DNA of 64,000 nucleotides, from positions 1 to 64,000 of the forward strand of contig WXFH01000023.1 of NCBI GenBank assembly GCA_009881125.1, given 5' to 3'. This DNA is from Acidaminobacter sp. Its GTDB lineage: Bacteria > Bacillota_A > Clostridia > Peptostreptococcales > Acidaminobacteraceae. Under the pieces are notes generated by a model. The model was not told the DNA's origin, did not search any database, and worked only from the letters and a program-made list of their open reading frames with translations. The position numbers were made by a program, and so were the translations under genes. Below, piece after piece: positions 23,846 to 33,513 of this stretch; positions within the stretch are counted from its first letter, which is position 1, and the number at the start of each line of letters is the position of its first letter.

Positions 23846-24625
23846 TTAACCGAACCGACCCGTAATGTAATCCTCTGTGCGCTTGTCCCTCGGATTGGAG
23901 AAAATTGCTTCAGTCTTGTCGTATTCGATCAAGTCCCCCATCAGAAAGAACGCGGTCTTGTCAGAAATTCTGGCCGCCTGCTGCATGGAGTGGGTGACAA
24001 TGGCAATGGTATACTCCTGCTTCAAACTGTCCATCAGTTCCTCAACCTTCAGTGTCGCGATTGGGTCGAGGGCAGAAGTCGGCTCGTCCATCAGGATGAC
24101 ATCCGGCTGGACCGCGATACACCGCGCGATGCAAAGGCGCTGCTGCTGACCGCCCGAAAGCCCGTAAGCATTGTCGTTAAGACGGTCCTTGACCTCATCC
24201 CATAGGGCAGCGCTCTTGAGGCTGGCCTCCGCTATTTCCATCAATAGTTTTTTATCCTTGATCCCATGGATTTTGGGGCCATAGACGACGTTTTCAAAGA
24301 TGGATTTAGGGAACGGATTCGGCTTTTGGAAGACCATGCCGACCTTGGTTCTGAGCTCCTCAACCCGCATGGATTTATCGAAAATATCATTGCCGTGGTA
24401 AAGGATTTCGCCGGTGGTGCGGACGATTGGCACATTTTCGATCATTCGGTTCAAAGTCTTGATGAATGTGGACTTGCCACAGCCGGATGGGCCTATGATG
24501 GCCGTGATTTTGTTCTTCTCTATTTGCATATTGATGTTCTTAAGAGCCTGGTCGTTGCCGTACCAAAGGTTTAAGCCCCGTACATCAAAGACATTGTTTT
24601 CAATTTCAGGGTTTTGAATGTTCAA
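23846..24625 (-). CDS. pstB: Phosphate ABC transporter ATPase PstB
   Basis: About 259 residues. Walker A is [28 protein letters not shown] is the signature, [13 protein letters not shown] is Walker B, and [17 protein letters not shown] is typical of PstB. The annotated start is a TTG at 24625, eight bases from GGAGG; an in-frame ATG at 24640 overlaps that ribosome site and is less likely. The closing [10 protein letters not shown] is the usual PstB end. Confidence 0.95.
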   Translation of the reverse strand: MNIQNPEIENNVFDVRGLNLWYGNDQALKNINMQIEKNKITAIIGPSGCGKSTFIKTLNRMIENVPIVRTTGEILYHGNDIFDKSMRVEELRTKVGMVFQKPNPFPKSIFENVVYGPKIHGIKDKKLLMEIAEASLKSAALWDEVKDRLNDNAYGLSGGQQQRLCIARCIAVQPDVILMDEPTSALDPIATLKVEELMDSLKQEYTIAIVTHSMQQAARISDKTAFFLMGDLIEYDKTEAIFSNPRDKRTEDYITGRFG

Positions 24626-24641
24626 AAGGATCTCCTCCATA

Positions 24642-25601
24642 TTAGAAGCGCTTCTGGAACTTGTTCCGTATGATGATAGCGACAGAATTCAGGATAAACA
24701 GAACTGCCAGGAGAACGACAATGGTTGCCGCGGCAAGGTTCGCGTATTCCGGTGTCAGTACGGTATCCAGCGTCCAGTAGTAAATCTGGATAGGCAGCGC
24801 GGTAAAGTCATCCATAACGCTGTCAGGTATTTTCAATATGAGCGTCGGAATGCCCAGGACGACCAGCGGCGCAGTTTCTCCAATAGCTCTGGACATGGCG
24901 AGAATGGATCCGGTGAGGATGCCAGGCAGCGCCACCGGCAGAACGACTTTGCGGATCGTCGTCCATTTGTCTGCGCCCATGCCGTAAGAGGCTTCCCGCA
25001 GGAATCCCGGAACCGCTTTGATGGCTTCCTGGCTGGCGACCACGACGGTTGGCAGAACCAGGAGGGACATGGTAAGTCCGCCTGCCAGTATGCTGGAGCC
25101 CAGGTTCAGCATCCGCCCGAAGACGGCCAGGCCGAGGAGTCCGAAGATCACGGACGGTACGCTGGCAAGGTTGGAAATATTGACTTTGATAAAGCGCTGG
25201 ATGCGCCCTTTCGCAGCATATTCCTCAAGATAGATGGCTGTTGACACACCGAGAATCAAGGTTACCGGCACGACAATGAGCATGAGGTAAACGGTTCCGA
25301 GGATCGCGCCATATATGCCCGCCTTATCAGCGAACCTTGAGAGATTGGAGGTCAGGAACTGAAGATCCAGCCAGCCGGCACTTTGAACACCTATTCGATA
25401 TAAGAGGATGGCTAAAACGACGAGGGCAAACACGGTTGACAGTGAGAACAAATGCTTGAGGCCGTTGTTGAGTCTGACACGACGCTCAATGCGGCCGCTG
25501 TCAATTTTCACTTTATAGCGCTCGAAAGCGTGCGTTTGATCTGTCTCAAGCATGGTGTCTTCCCTGCCTTCTCTGAGGAATTCTAGTTTAGCTGCGCTCA
25601 T
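24642..25601 (-). CDS. pstA: Phosphate ABC transporter permease PstA
   Basis: About 319 residues with six helices after a roughly 50-residue cytoplasmic lead. [38 protein letters not shown] segments and [24 protein letters not shown] (the EAA loop) identify PstA. Its ATG shares its A with the TGA of pstC, and GGAGG lies upstream inside pstC, so the two are translationally coupled. Confidence 0.94.
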   Translation of the reverse strand: MSAAKLEFLREGREDTMLETDQTHAFERYKVKIDSGRIERRVRLNNGLKHLFSLSTVFALVVLAILLYRIGVQSAGWLDLQFLTSNLSRFADKAGIYGAILGTVYLMLIVVPVTLILGVSTAIYLEEYAAKGRIQRFIKVNISNLASVPSVIFGLLGLAVFGRMLNLGSSILAGGLTMSLLVLPTVVVASQEAIKAVPGFLREASYGMGADKWTTIRKVVLPVALPGILTGSILAMSRAIGETAPLVVLGIPTLILKIPDSVMDDFTALPIQIYYWTLDTVLTPEYANLAAATIVVLLAVLFILNSVAIIIRNKFQKRF

Positions 25602-26524
25602 CAATATTCCTCCCTGTATTTATGAGAAATATGCTGGGCAATGAGGTTCATGACTAAGGTAAACAAGAACAGAATGAGACCGACGGCATAAAGGCTGTAA
25701 TAGCCCACTGTGCCGCTGCCGGCGTCACCGCTGGTAAACTCGACAATATATGCCGTCATGGTCTGCATGGACTGAGTGATGTCCAGAGTGAAATTCTTGG
25801 AGCTGCCGCTGGCAATGGTGACAATCATGGTTTCGCCAATCGCACGTGAAACCGCCAAAACAATAGAGGACATAATACCTGAAATTGCCGCTGGAATGAC
25901 GACCTTAAAGGTCACTTCCAGCCGGGTGGAACCCAGTCCCAGTGCGCCTTCCCGCATGATATTAGGGACGGCGTTCATGGCGTCCTCGGATAGAGAGGCT
26001 ACCAACGGAATGATCATGATGCCCATGACGAGTCCGGGGCTTAACGCGTTCTTGGCGCCCAGCGTTGGAATCAGTTTCATTAACAAAGGTGTCACAAAGG
26101 AATAGGCAAAGAAGCCATAGACTATGGTCGGGATACCGGCGAGGACTTCCATGATGGGTTTAAGGGTGCGGCGCGTTCTCTCCGAGGCGAACTGACTCAG
26201 GTAGATCGCAGCGGTCAGTCCTACCGGCACCGCGACGAGCATGGCGATCATGGAGGTAATGATGGTCCCGGTGATCAGCGGCAAAATGCCAAAGGACGGC
26301 TCAGCAGCGAGCGGCGCGAGCTTAGTACTGAAAACCTGAGCGACCGGCACCTGGCTGAAAAACTTTGCTGCGTCCGTGACCAGGGTTATTATAATGCCAA
26401 AGGTGGTGAACACCGAAACGAAGGCCATGACGAAAAAGAATTTTGGCATAAAGCGGTCAGAGATGTGCTTTTTATTCAGGATGTTGGTTTGAATCAATTG
26501 TCGAACGTGCGTATCTTGACTCAT
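25601..26524 (-). CDS. pstC: Phosphate ABC transporter permease PstC
   Basis: About 307 residues with six helices. GIPTIVYGFFAYSFVTPLL, EGALGLGSTRLEVTFKVVIPAA (EAA loop) and AVSRAIGETMIVTIASG are PstC hallmarks. The ATG at 26524 is chosen because TGGAGTG lies six bases upstream, whereas the GTG nine bases further out overlaps it. It follows pstS by about 100 bases. Confidence 0.94.
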   Translation of the reverse strand: MSQDTHVRQLIQTNILNKKHISDRFMPKFFFVMAFVSVFTTFGIIITLVTDAAKFFSQVPVAQVFSTKLAPLAAEPSFGILPLITGTIITSMIAMLVAVPVGLTAAIYLSQFASERTRRTLKPIMEVLAGIPTIVYGFFAYSFVTPLLMKLIPTLGAKNALSPGLVMGIMIIPLVASLSEDAMNAVPNIMREGALGLGSTRLEVTFKVVIPAAISGIMSSIVLAVSRAIGETMIVTIASGSSKNFTLDITQSMQTMTAYIVEFTSGDAGSGTVGYYSLYAVGLILFLFTLVMNLIAQHISHKYREEY

Positions 26525-26626
26525 CTTTTTCACTCCATTGTTTGTTCAGACAAAACTTCAAGATGGGCAGCCCCCGCCCCCACCTTGAAGTCTGAATTGT
26601 TGATTCGAATTTCAGCTTCCGGTCGA

Positions 26627-27622
26627 TTATTGAATCGCTTCGAGCTGAGTCAGGTACTCTGCGTAAGTCGCTTCCGGAAGCGGTGCGAAGCCGTTCTCGC
26701 CAGCGAGTCTTGCTGCGCCTTCAGGTGACACGACATATTTCGCGTAGTCGAGAACCTGCGGCTTTTCTTTTGCGTAGTTGAGGTTCAGGTAAGTGTAGAC
26801 GAGCCTTGTGAAGCCACCGTACGGAAGCTCTTCGCCGATGGTCTCAAGAGTAGGCTCCACCGGGCCATTGCCAAAGTCGACTTTTACAGCGACCAGTTTA
26901 TCTGTGTTGGTTGTATAGTAACCGAAGCCAAAGAACGCGATGGCATTTTTATCTTGAGAGACGAGGTCAACCAGCGTGGAATACTCTTGTTGGAGGTTGG
27001 CGGTTGCGACCATCGGCTGCTTATCCAGGATCGTTTCAGCGAAGAATTCGTAGGTGCCGTGGTTCTCATTCGGACCGTAGAATTTGATTTCTTCTGCAGG
27101 CCAGTCAGCTCTGATGTCAGACCAGAGGACTTTGTCGTCTGCTTTGTAGCTGCCGGAGAGGAACATTTTGACGATTTCTTCTTGAGTCATTTCGGTTGCC
27201 CAGGTGTTCTCCGGATTGATGACCATAGTCAGGCCATCATAGGCAAGTTTAATTTCCATGACGTTGTCGCCCATTTTGAGGCCCTTTTCTTCGAGCTGCG
27301 CGATTTCTTCGTCTTTAATCTTTCTGGAAGCGTCGGAGAAGTCCGTCTCACCTGGGATGAATTTCTTAAAGCCGGCGGAAGAACCTGCGCGGCCGACCTG
27401 GACGCTGACTTCGTTCTGCTCGTTAACCATGTATTCTTCAGCGATGTGAGCCATGAGTGGATAAACCGTACCGGAACCGTCGACGATGACGTCGCCGCTG
27501 AGTGCTTCAACTTGCTCAGCAGGTTCTGCTGCCGGAGCTTCAGCCGCAGGCTGGGAGCATGCTGCCAGCGAACCGACAATCCCAAGGGTCAACATCAGTA
27601 CGAGTGCTTTTTTCTTTAACAT
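26627..27622 (-). CDS. pstS: Phosphate ABC transporter substrate-binding lipoprotein PstS
   Basis: 331 residues. Lipoprotein signal with SLAACSQPA lipobox (Cys at about 22), an Ala/Glu-rich linker and then the PstS domain: VIVDGSGTVYPLMAHIAEEY, GRAGSSAGFKKFIPGETDFSDASRK (phosphate-binding loop) and IKFYGPNENHGTYEFFAE. It delivers phosphate to PstCA. AGGAGG precedes the ATG. The promoter region carries an 11-bp-periodic Pho box (27761-27799). Confidence 0.95.
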   Translation of the reverse strand: MLKKKALVLMLTLGIVGSLAACSQPAAEAPAAEPAEQVEALSGDVIVDGSGTVYPLMAHIAEEYMVNEQNEVSVQVGRAGSSAGFKKFIPGETDFSDASRKIKDEEIAQLEEKGLKMGDNVMEIKLAYDGLTMVINPENTWATEMTQEEIVKMFLSGSYKADDKVLWSDIRADWPAEEIKFYGPNENHGTYEFFAETILDKQPMVATANLQQEYSTLVDLVSQDKNAIAFFGFGYYTTNTDKLVAVKVDFGNGPVEPTLETIGEELPYGGFTRLVYTYLNLNYAKEKPQVLDYAKYVVSPEGAARLAGENGFAPLPEATYAEYLTQLEAIQ

Positions 27623-27760
27623 TTACAAGTCCTCCTAGTAGTCTCTTATTGGTTGTTTTTTGTTTTTTCGTTGATTGACTGGTTGAGGGCTTTCCTCGCG
27701 GGGCGTTTTGTCTTGCCTCAACCTTACAAACTGAGTTTAGCACGGAAAATTGGTCCTTGT

Positions 27761-27799
27761 GTTTTGTCAAAGTTAAGCCATTGTTAAATCCATGTTGAA
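27761..27799 (-). promoter_or_regulatory. Pho box of the pst operon (PhoP-type direct repeats)
   Basis: On the plus strand GTTTTG, GTTAAG, GTTAAA and GTTGAA start at 27761, 27772, 27783 and 27794, exactly 11 bases apart. On the minus strand this reads TTCAAC, TTTAAC, CTTAAC, CAAAAC, matching the TTAACA-type direct repeats that PhoP binds in Firmicutes. Confidence 0.8.
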
Positions 27800-27834
27800 T
27801 CTTGTGTGGTAAAATAAGGATGATAAGCATAGTT

Positions 27835-27863
27835 AGGAAGGCGGTGTCAGACACCGCCTTCCT
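27835..27863. repeat. Perfect GTGTCAGACAC palindrome in the pstS-luxS divergent region
   Basis: Arms of 14 bp (AGGAAGGCGGTGTC and its complement) around a single central A. Both neighbours start away from it, so it cannot be a terminator for either gene. Confidence 0.85.
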
Positions 27864-27873
27864 GATATGATAA

Positions 27874-27904
27874 GTGGAAAAAGGTGCGTCGCACCTTTTT
27901 CCAC
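27874..27904. repeat. Second perfect palindrome (core AGGTGCGTCGCACCT)
   Basis: Arms of 15 bp (GTGGAAAAAGGTGCG and complement) around a single central T, ten bases after the previous palindrome and unrelated to it in sequence. Confidence 0.85.
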
Positions 27905-27961
27905 CTTCAAAGATGTGATATTCTGGAGATGGTATTTTAACGAAAAGGAGTCTGATTCCCC

Positions 27962-28435
27962 TTGAAAAAAATTGAAAGCTTTACAGTAGACCATTTACGT
28001 CTAAATCTGGGCGTCTACGTTTCCAGAGTCGATCAAGTCGGCGCTGAAACCGTGACGACCTTTGACCTTCGCATGAAGTACCCAAATAAAGAGCGTCTGG
28101 ACAACGGCGCCATCCACACCCTGGAGCACTTGATCGCGACCTTTGTGAGGAATGATGAGGAATTTGCCTCCAGGATCCTCTATTTCGGACCTATGGGCTG
28201 TCTGACAGGGATGTACTTGCTGGTCCACGGGGCGTACACCTCTGAGGAAATCCTGCCTCTGCTGAAGCGCGCCTTCGCCTTTGCGGCTGATTATAATGGC
28301 GAGCTCCCAGGCGTCAGCGCTATAGAATGCGGCAACTATGAGCTTCATAATCTGGAAGGCGCTAAACTTGAGGCTGCAGCTTATTTGGAAGTGCTCAGCC
28401 ATGCAGGACCGGAAAACTTGAATTATCCGCAGTAG
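27962..28435 (+). CDS. luxS: S-ribosylhomocysteine lyase
   Basis: 157 residues. The zinc site HTLEH lies near residue 56, LDNGAIHTLEHLIATFVRN and FGPMGCLTGMYLL (catalytic Cys) are invariant LuxS segments, and the C-terminal Cys ligand is in IECGNYELHNL. It splits S-ribosylhomocysteine into homocysteine and DPD, the precursor of autoinducer-2. The start is a TTG with AAGGAG somewhat far upstream (about 11 bases). Next to it lies pfs, which makes its substrate, so together they recycle S-adenosylhomocysteine. Confidence 0.96.
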   Translation: MKKIESFTVDHLRLNLGVYVSRVDQVGAETVTTFDLRMKYPNKERLDNGAIHTLEHLIATFVRNDEEFASRILYFGPMGCLTGMYLLVHGAYTSEEILPLLKRAFAFAADYNGELPGVSAIECGNYELHNLEGAKLEAAAYLEVLSHAGPENLNYPQ

Positions 28436-28516
28436 TGCACGTCCCTGCAAAAGGCATCCCTGAGTCATATCAAATTGAAGTCTAGGAAATCATGAGCTTA
28501 TTGAGAGGAGTCCCTT

Positions 28517-29215
28517 ATGACAAAAATTGCGATTATAGGCGCCATGGATTTGGAAACGGAACAGCTGAAGGCGCTGATGACCATCGGCAAAAAAAAGGTA
28601 GTGGCTGGCATTACCTTCTTCGACGGAAAACTTAAGGAACAGGATGTCATTGTGGCGACCTGCGGCGTAGGCAAAGTGAACGCTGCGGTGTGCACCCAAA
28701 TTATGATTTCTGAGTTTGGCGCTGGCACCGTGATCAACACGGGCGTTTCCGGTGCAATCCACCACAGCCTGAATGTGGGAGATATAGTCATTTCAACGGA
28801 TTGCCTTCAGCATGATGTCGATTGTACGGCCTTTGGCTATTCCCACGGCATGATCCCGCGCATGGAGACTTCCGTATTTCCAGCGGATGCTGCTTTGGTC
28901 GAGCTTGCCTACGCGGTCAGCCAGGCGCACATTAAGGATCACCAGGTCTTTAAAGGCCGGATCGTCTCCGGGGACCAATTTGTCGCGTCGCCTGACCGGA
29001 AGGATTTTATAGAGAAGGTCTTCAGCGCTTACACTACCGAAATGGAAGGCGCTTCTATTGCCCACGTTTGTCACTTGAATCAAGTGCCGTTTGTGATCAT
29101 CAGGGCTATGTCCGACAAAGCGGATGGTTCGGCCCATGTCAATTTTGACGAATTCGCGGTTATGGCAGCTGAGAATTCCAACCGCATTGTTCTGGGAATG
29201 CTGGACAAAATATAA
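28517..29215 (+). CDS. mtnN: 5'-methylthioadenosine/S-adenosylhomocysteine nucleosidase
   Basis: 232 residues. IAIIGAMDLETEQLKALM at the N-terminus, TCGVGKVNAAVCTQIM, NTGVSGAI, SGDQFVASP, EMEGASIAHVCHL (substrate Glu) and IRAMSDKADG (catalytic Asp) are all MtnN/Pfs features. It removes adenine from SAH and MTA; LuxS upstream uses the product. GAGAGGAG precedes the ATG. An exact GACCATCGGCA copy followed by eight As lies in codons 21-27 (TIGKKK), a region that varies within the family. Confidence 0.95.
   Translation: MTKIAIIGAMDLETEQLKALMTIGKKKVVAGITFFDGKLKEQDVIVATCGVGKVNAAVCTQIMISEFGAGTVINTGVSGAIHHSLNVGDIVISTDCLQHDVDCTAFGYSHGMIPRMETSVFPADAALVELAYAVSQAHIKDHQVFKGRIVSGDQFVASPDRKDFIEKVFSAYTTEMEGASIAHVCHLNQVPFVIIRAMSDKADGSAHVNFDEFAVMAAENSNRIVLGMLDKI
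28579..28589 (+). repeat. GACCATCGGCA 11-mer inside mtnN
   Basis: Exact copy followed by eight As, the same extension as the intergenic copy at 12778. Confidence 0.55.
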
Positions 29216-29259
29216 GAAAGTTTTCGTTTTGAAACATAAAGATCAATGAGATCAAGTAA

Positions 29260-29302
29260 GGGACGCAGACAGAATCAATTTCTGTCCGCGTCCCTGTTTT
29301 GT
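29260..29302 (+). terminator. Terminator after mtnN
   Basis: GGGACGC and GACAGAA pair with TTCTGTC and GCGTCCC across an A/C mismatch; TGTTTTG follows. The stem has the GGGACGC-GAC...GTC-GCGTCCC form of a repeat seen widely in Firmicutes (from memory). Confidence 0.8.
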
Positions 29303-29385
29303 TTGTCACAGTAAGTTTGGTGCCCTGCAAATTCTTAAACTGCAACATACTATAGGCCGCGACACCACTCTTAACGCCTGAACGT

Positions 29386-29420
29386 AAAAAAACGCACCAG
29401 CCAAAGCCGATGCGTTTTTA
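29386..29420. terminator. Bidirectional terminator between mtnN and sstT
   Basis: AAAAACGCA pairs with TGCGTTTTT (29411-29419) around a loop whose AGCC/GGCT-like bases extend the stem. On the minus strand it ends sstT. Confidence 0.8.
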
Positions 29421-29449
29421 CATTCAAATTTTTATAAGCTTCTTACTGA

Positions 29450-30697
29450 TTACTCGACGTCTACCGCTCTATTCTCAAAGACAATAGGCTCGCCTGCTTT
29501 ACGCTTCTTAGCATACTCTGCAGTCGCTGTAAAGAGAACGTCTGTAGATGAGTTCAGCGCTGTTTCGCAAGAATCCTGAAGGACGCCGACGATAAAGCCA
29601 ACGCCGACAACCTGCATAGCGACGTCATTTGGAATACCGAACAAGCTTGCAGCAAGCGGGATGAGGAGGAGTGAACCACCTGCAACGCCGGAAGCGCCGC
29701 ATGCGCTGACTGCTGACAGGACGCTGAGGATAACCGCTGTAGGCAGATCGACAGGAATGCCTAGTGTATGAACCGCAGCAAGTGTCAATACTGAAATGGT
29801 AACCGCAGCGCCAGCCATATTGATCGTTGCGCCGAGCGGAATGGATACAGAATAAGTGTCTTTGTCGAGATTAAGGCTTTCGCAAAGTCTCATGTTGACT
29901 GGGATATTCGCAGCGGAGCTTCTTGTAAAGAACGCAGTCAAGCCGCTCTCTTTAAGGCATCTGAATACAAGCGGGAACGGGTTTTTGCGGATGTTGAACC
30001 ATACGATCAGCGGATTGACAACGAGTGCAATAAAGAACATTGTACCAATCAGAACCGCGAGCAACTGTCCATAACCAAGCAATGTGCCGAGGCCACTAGT
30101 CGCAATGGAGTCAAATACCAGACCCATGATGCCGAGCGGCGCGAAGCCAATGACCCAGCGAACCATTTGGGAAAGTGCGTCAGCGAAGTTGGTGATCATT
30201 GTCTTTGTCGTATCAGGAGCATGTCTGAGCGCCAATCCAAGTACGACTGCCCATGAAAGAACGCCAATGTAGTTTGCGTTCATCAAAGCACGGACTGGGT
30301 TGTCAACGATATTGAGAAGAAGCGCTTTAAGAACTTCTGTGACACCACCAGGTGCCGCAATGCCTTCTACGCCAGTTGTAAGTACCAAAGTAACAGGGAA
30401 CATGAAGCTGACAATAACCGCGACAAGACCAGCTACAAAAGTACCGAGCAAGTAAAGGGCAATGATCCCTTTCATGTTGGTTTGCTGACCGTGCTTATGC
30501 TGGGAGATCGCGCCCATGACGAGGAAGAATACCAATACCGGCGCAATAGCTTTCAACGCGCCAACGAAAAGTGAGCCAAAGATCGTGATTGGCTTTGCAG
30601 CCTCAGGAAGTGCAACTGCTAAAATAATACCAATAATAAGACCGATTAAAATACGCTTGACAAGACTTAAATGATTCCACTTATGAAGTAATTGCAT
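29450..30697 (-). CDS. sstT: Sodium/serine-threonine symporter SstT
   Basis: About 415 residues of the dicarboxylate/amino-acid:cation symporter family. [36 protein letters not shown] (the serine-rich re-entrant loop), [18 protein letters not shown] (NMxGA sodium site) and [20 protein letters not shown] fit SstT. It imports serine and threonine with sodium. The ATG at 30697 has GGAGG upstream; the frame extends to 30760 without support. It stands alone behind a long AT-rich leader. Confidence 0.92.
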   Translation of the reverse strand: MQLLHKWNHLSLVKRILIGLIIGIILAVALPEAAKPITIFGSLFVGALKAIAPVLVFFLVMGAISQHKHGQQTNMKGIIALYLLGTFVAGLVAVIVSFMFPVTLVLTTGVEGIAAPGGVTEVLKALLLNIVDNPVRALMNANYIGVLSWAVVLGLALRHAPDTTKTMITNFADALSQMVRWVIGFAPLGIMGLVFDSIATSGLGTLLGYGQLLAVLIGTMFFIALVVNPLIVWFNIRKNPFPLVFRCLKESGLTAFFTRSSAANIPVNMRLCESLNLDKDTYSVSIPLGATINMAGAAVTISVLTLAAVHTLGIPVDLPTAVILSVLSAVSACGASGVAGGSLLLIPLAASLFGIPNDVAMQVVGVGFIVGVLQDSCETALNSSTDVLFTATAEYAKKRKAGEPIVFENRAVDVE

Positions 30698-31270
30698 AAA
30701 GTATGAGTCCTCCTTAATTCGCTTCGGGAACATAATGTTGTTCCTCAGTGGTGTCGGCATTTCAAATTCGCTGTCAACATCACCAATTCTAACTCAAAAT
30801 ACCGAATAAGGGAAGAGAAAAATGTTATTATTTTTTAATTTTTTAGTCGAATTAACTGAAAATTGCATACTTTTAGTTAATTCTGAATTTTAATAATATT
30901 AGTCAGATCACGGTTTATCCAGTCAATTTGATCACAGAAATAACGGTTTACATAATATCCAAACCTCAACACCCGTACCAATTCCCTCTCGAAAAAGTGA
31001 TATTAACTATAAAAATATAAGTTTACATAACACAAGCGCACCCTTCACAGGGTGCGCCGACAAAATAATCTATAAATAACCTAAACCGCCTTCCAATGCC
31101 GCGATTTGATATTTCAAAGCAAACACGAATGCCCAGCGCCCCCACTTTAAGCGCCTTTACCCCTTTTAGCGACAATCGCAGAGTGAAAAAGCATTAAAAG
31201 CATTAATCCGCCGATGGTCAGCATTCCCCAAAATATGCCCGATCTGATCAGCGACTAAATAAGCGCTCTG
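30698..31270. other. Intergenic region between sstT and rocB
   Basis: An AT-rich stretch holding the presumed sstT promoter (a TTGACT/TAATAT pair with a 19-base spacer on the minus strand, weak). A GCGCACCC/GGGTGCGC hairpin at 31036-31057 may end the rocB transcript. A 10-of-11 match to GACCATCGGCA lies at 31208-31218. No coding frame, T-box or known riboswitch was seen. Confidence 0.5.
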
Positions 31271-32950
31271 TTAGATTGCTGAAGACTCACGCTCTTCCAA
31301 AAGAGCCAGCAGCGTCTCATAAACCAGCTGCGGCGCCACATTAAAGGAATAGTCCCGCTGAATCCGCTCTGTGAACTGGTGGGCGTCCTTGCCATAAGGA
31401 CCTATATTGACCACGGGAAGACTCAACTTTTGCATGTCCTCAATAGGGAGCTTGTATCTGGATCCATAGGCGGGCATGTTGTTCTGAAGCGCGACAATGC
31501 GCTCGTTCTTAGGCGCTGACACAAAACTAAGATCCGAAATATAGGGATAGAACTTCCGGCTCAACACCTTGCGTGCGCTCCCCTGAGCCTGGATCGCCTG
31601 GTCCACCGCTTCCAGAAGACGCACGTCCTTGGCCCAGTTGCCCTTGACGTAGTTATGCGGATAATACGGTGGCGAAAAGTACACAATGACTATAGGATCC
31701 TTGAAGGACCACAGACTGTGAACCGCTTCAACGATCCTCTGCCCGAAAAGGCGCTCGTCAATAGACGGATCCTTAAGCATCTCCGCTTTCAAGGCCTCAA
31801 TATGAGCTTTCAGGACCGCTTCCCCACGCTCCTCCTTGACCGCTTCATAGAGGGCCTGATAGGAGATGACTCTGGCGCGCCACGGAAGCAGTCTGTGTTC
31901 CATTCGGCTGGCTTTGCAGTAAATGTCATAGCGCTCATTCAGGACGTTGACTACGTCGGAGAATGCCTCGTGAGCCGCACGGATCATCTTGGACATGACC
32001 TCGTCCGGAGTGCTCTTGTGTGTCGCGTAGTTGAAGTAAAGATTTGTTGCTCTTGCAATCTGGACGGAGTATTCTTCTTTCTGGTCGCGCTGCTGGAGCG
32101 TGATTGGCGGAAGGGACACCTCACCATCCGCTACGTCCGAGAAAGCGACATTTTTATTGATCTTATGAATGATGGCGCCTGCAATCTGGTTGGGATCGAG
32201 GCCCTTAAACGGATCTCCGACGTGAGTTTCCTTGCCAATGACATAAAACGACGGCATCAGCTTGCCCACCGTCCCAATGTAGATGTAGCGGTCCTCGTCC
32301 CCCTCATAGCGCGGGGCCATGTAATCCGTATCCAAGACGGCCAGGTACTCATAGCCCTCCTTTTCCTGAAGGCGTACCAGCTCCGGCACCACGGACAGCA
32401 TGCCGCCGGAATTGCCCTCTTCATCCCCCACTGCAGCGAAGACAATATTGCCGGAGAGATTTTCCACATCCCCGGACAACAGCTCCAGCAAGCTGATGAT
32501 GATGGCCACACCACATTTCATGTCGAGGATCCCCCTGCCAAAAAGCCATTCGCCGGAATCCAGGTCCGCTTTGGCTTCCTCGGACAACGTCACGGTCTTC
32601 AACGCTTCAATCAGTGCCTCCGGCTTTGTGGCAAGGCCTTTGAAGTCCCCATAATCACTGATGCCGACCGTATCGGTGTGACCAATCGTTATGACCGTCT
32701 TTTTTGACGCGTCCTTTTGACCCTCCAACCTGGCCACCACACTGAAACGGCCGAGAGGATCGTTGATAAACGGCTGCTTGACCAGAAGCTGAGGGTTTTG
32801 CTTCCAGTACGGCAGATCAGACAGCACTTTATAGACCAGTTCGCTCATGGCGAGTTCATCTGAGGTGGCTACGACACTGCGGCAATTGACGAGTTCCAGT
32901 GTCAGCCGCTCTATCCTTTGAGCAAGCGCTTCCTTCTCCATCTTCTCCAT
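31271..32950 (-). CDS. RocB-like M20-family peptidase
   Basis: About 559 residues, long for M20. ITIGHTDTVGISDYG contains the first metal His and Asp, GRGILDMKCGVAI the bridging Asp, and AAVGDEEGNSGG the catalytic Glu pair; LDTDYMAPRYEGDEDRYIYIGTVGK is characteristic of RocB (arginine utilisation protein). The exact reaction of RocB is not established; it is probably a metal-dependent amidohydrolase acting on an amino-acid derivative. The ATG at 32950 lies eight bases past GGAGG. Not in an operon with arginine genes here. Confidence 0.88.
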   Translation of the reverse strand: MEKMEKEALAQRIERLTLELVNCRSVVATSDELAMSELVYKVLSDLPYWKQNPQLLVKQPFINDPLGRFSVVARLEGQKDASKKTVITIGHTDTVGISDYGDFKGLATKPEALIEALKTVTLSEEAKADLDSGEWLFGRGILDMKCGVAIIISLLELLSGDVENLSGNIVFAAVGDEEGNSGGMLSVVPELVRLQEKEGYEYLAVLDTDYMAPRYEGDEDRYIYIGTVGKLMPSFYVIGKETHVGDPFKGLDPNQIAGAIIHKINKNVAFSDVADGEVSLPPITLQQRDQKEEYSVQIARATNLYFNYATHKSTPDEVMSKMIRAAHEAFSDVVNVLNERYDIYCKASRMEHRLLPWRARVISYQALYEAVKEERGEAVLKAHIEALKAEMLKDPSIDERLFGQRIVEAVHSLWSFKDPIVIVYFSPPYYPHNYVKGNWAKDVRLLEAVDQAIQAQGSARKVLSRKFYPYISDLSFVSAPKNERIVALQNNMPAYGSRYKLPIEDMQKLSLPVVNIGPYGKDAHQFTERIQRDYSFNVAPQLVYETLLALLEERESSAI

Positions 32951-33114
32951 TGCATTTTCCTCCATATAACTGCATTATTATAGGCGATTTAACATCTATT
33001 ACATTCTATTATAGTCAATTTCGCACCAAATGCACTATCCAAATTGGATAATTTCCCTATGTGGAGGATAAAGTTTTTTTATGCTCGTTCGTGGTTTTTT
33101 ACACACCCACCCCA

Positions 33115-33462
33115 TTAATAAAAATAAGCGTCGTGTAACTTTTCCATCCAAAATTCTTTGAGGACTTCAAGGTCTTCCGCGAAAGCTTCCCCGGTCTGAG
33201 TCTCACTTTTCTCCAGGGACTCCAGAACCTCAAACTCGAAGGCCTCTGCCCCGAGGTGCGTCCAATCTCTCTGCAGCTTAAGATTCAGCCCGGCGCCCGT
33301 TTTCTTCGCAAATTCAAATCGATTCCGGCTGCCTTTCAGATCCCCCGTTGCTTCGAGGAGAATCTGCCCGCTGTGAGTGTTGCGAATGACAAACACACCG
33401 CCGATGATGGTGCGTTCTTCATATTGTGCCCTGAGTTCCTTTTTGGTTTTCCTATCTTTCAT
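33115..33462 (-). CDS. GIY-YIG-fold small protein
   Basis: About 115 residues. GGVFVIRNTHSGQILLEATGDL followed by NRFEFAKK and HLGAEAFEFEVLE is the pattern of small Clostridial GIY-YIG-family proteins (GVFxIxN as GIY, the later helix and a Glu in EFEVLE). Members of this group have been annotated as nucleases, but activity is unproved, and the canonical GIY-YIG residues are only partly visible. CAGGAGGAGATCTC precedes the ATG at 33462. Confidence 0.72.
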   Translation of the reverse strand: MKDRKTKKELRAQYEERTIIGGVFVIRNTHSGQILLEATGDLKGSRNRFEFAKKTGAGLNLKLQRDWTHLGAEAFEFEVLESLEKSETQTGEAFAEDLEVLKEFWMEKLHDAYFY

Positions 33463-33513
33463 GAGATCTCCTCCTGGTAATTGAATGAATGGTATTGACA
33501 ATAAGACCCCCAG

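Noticed and set aside
30698..31270. T-box or lysine-type riboswitch in the long sstT leader
   Set aside because: No T-box AGGGTGGNACCGCG sequence or recognisable aptamer was found; the stretch is simply AT-rich.
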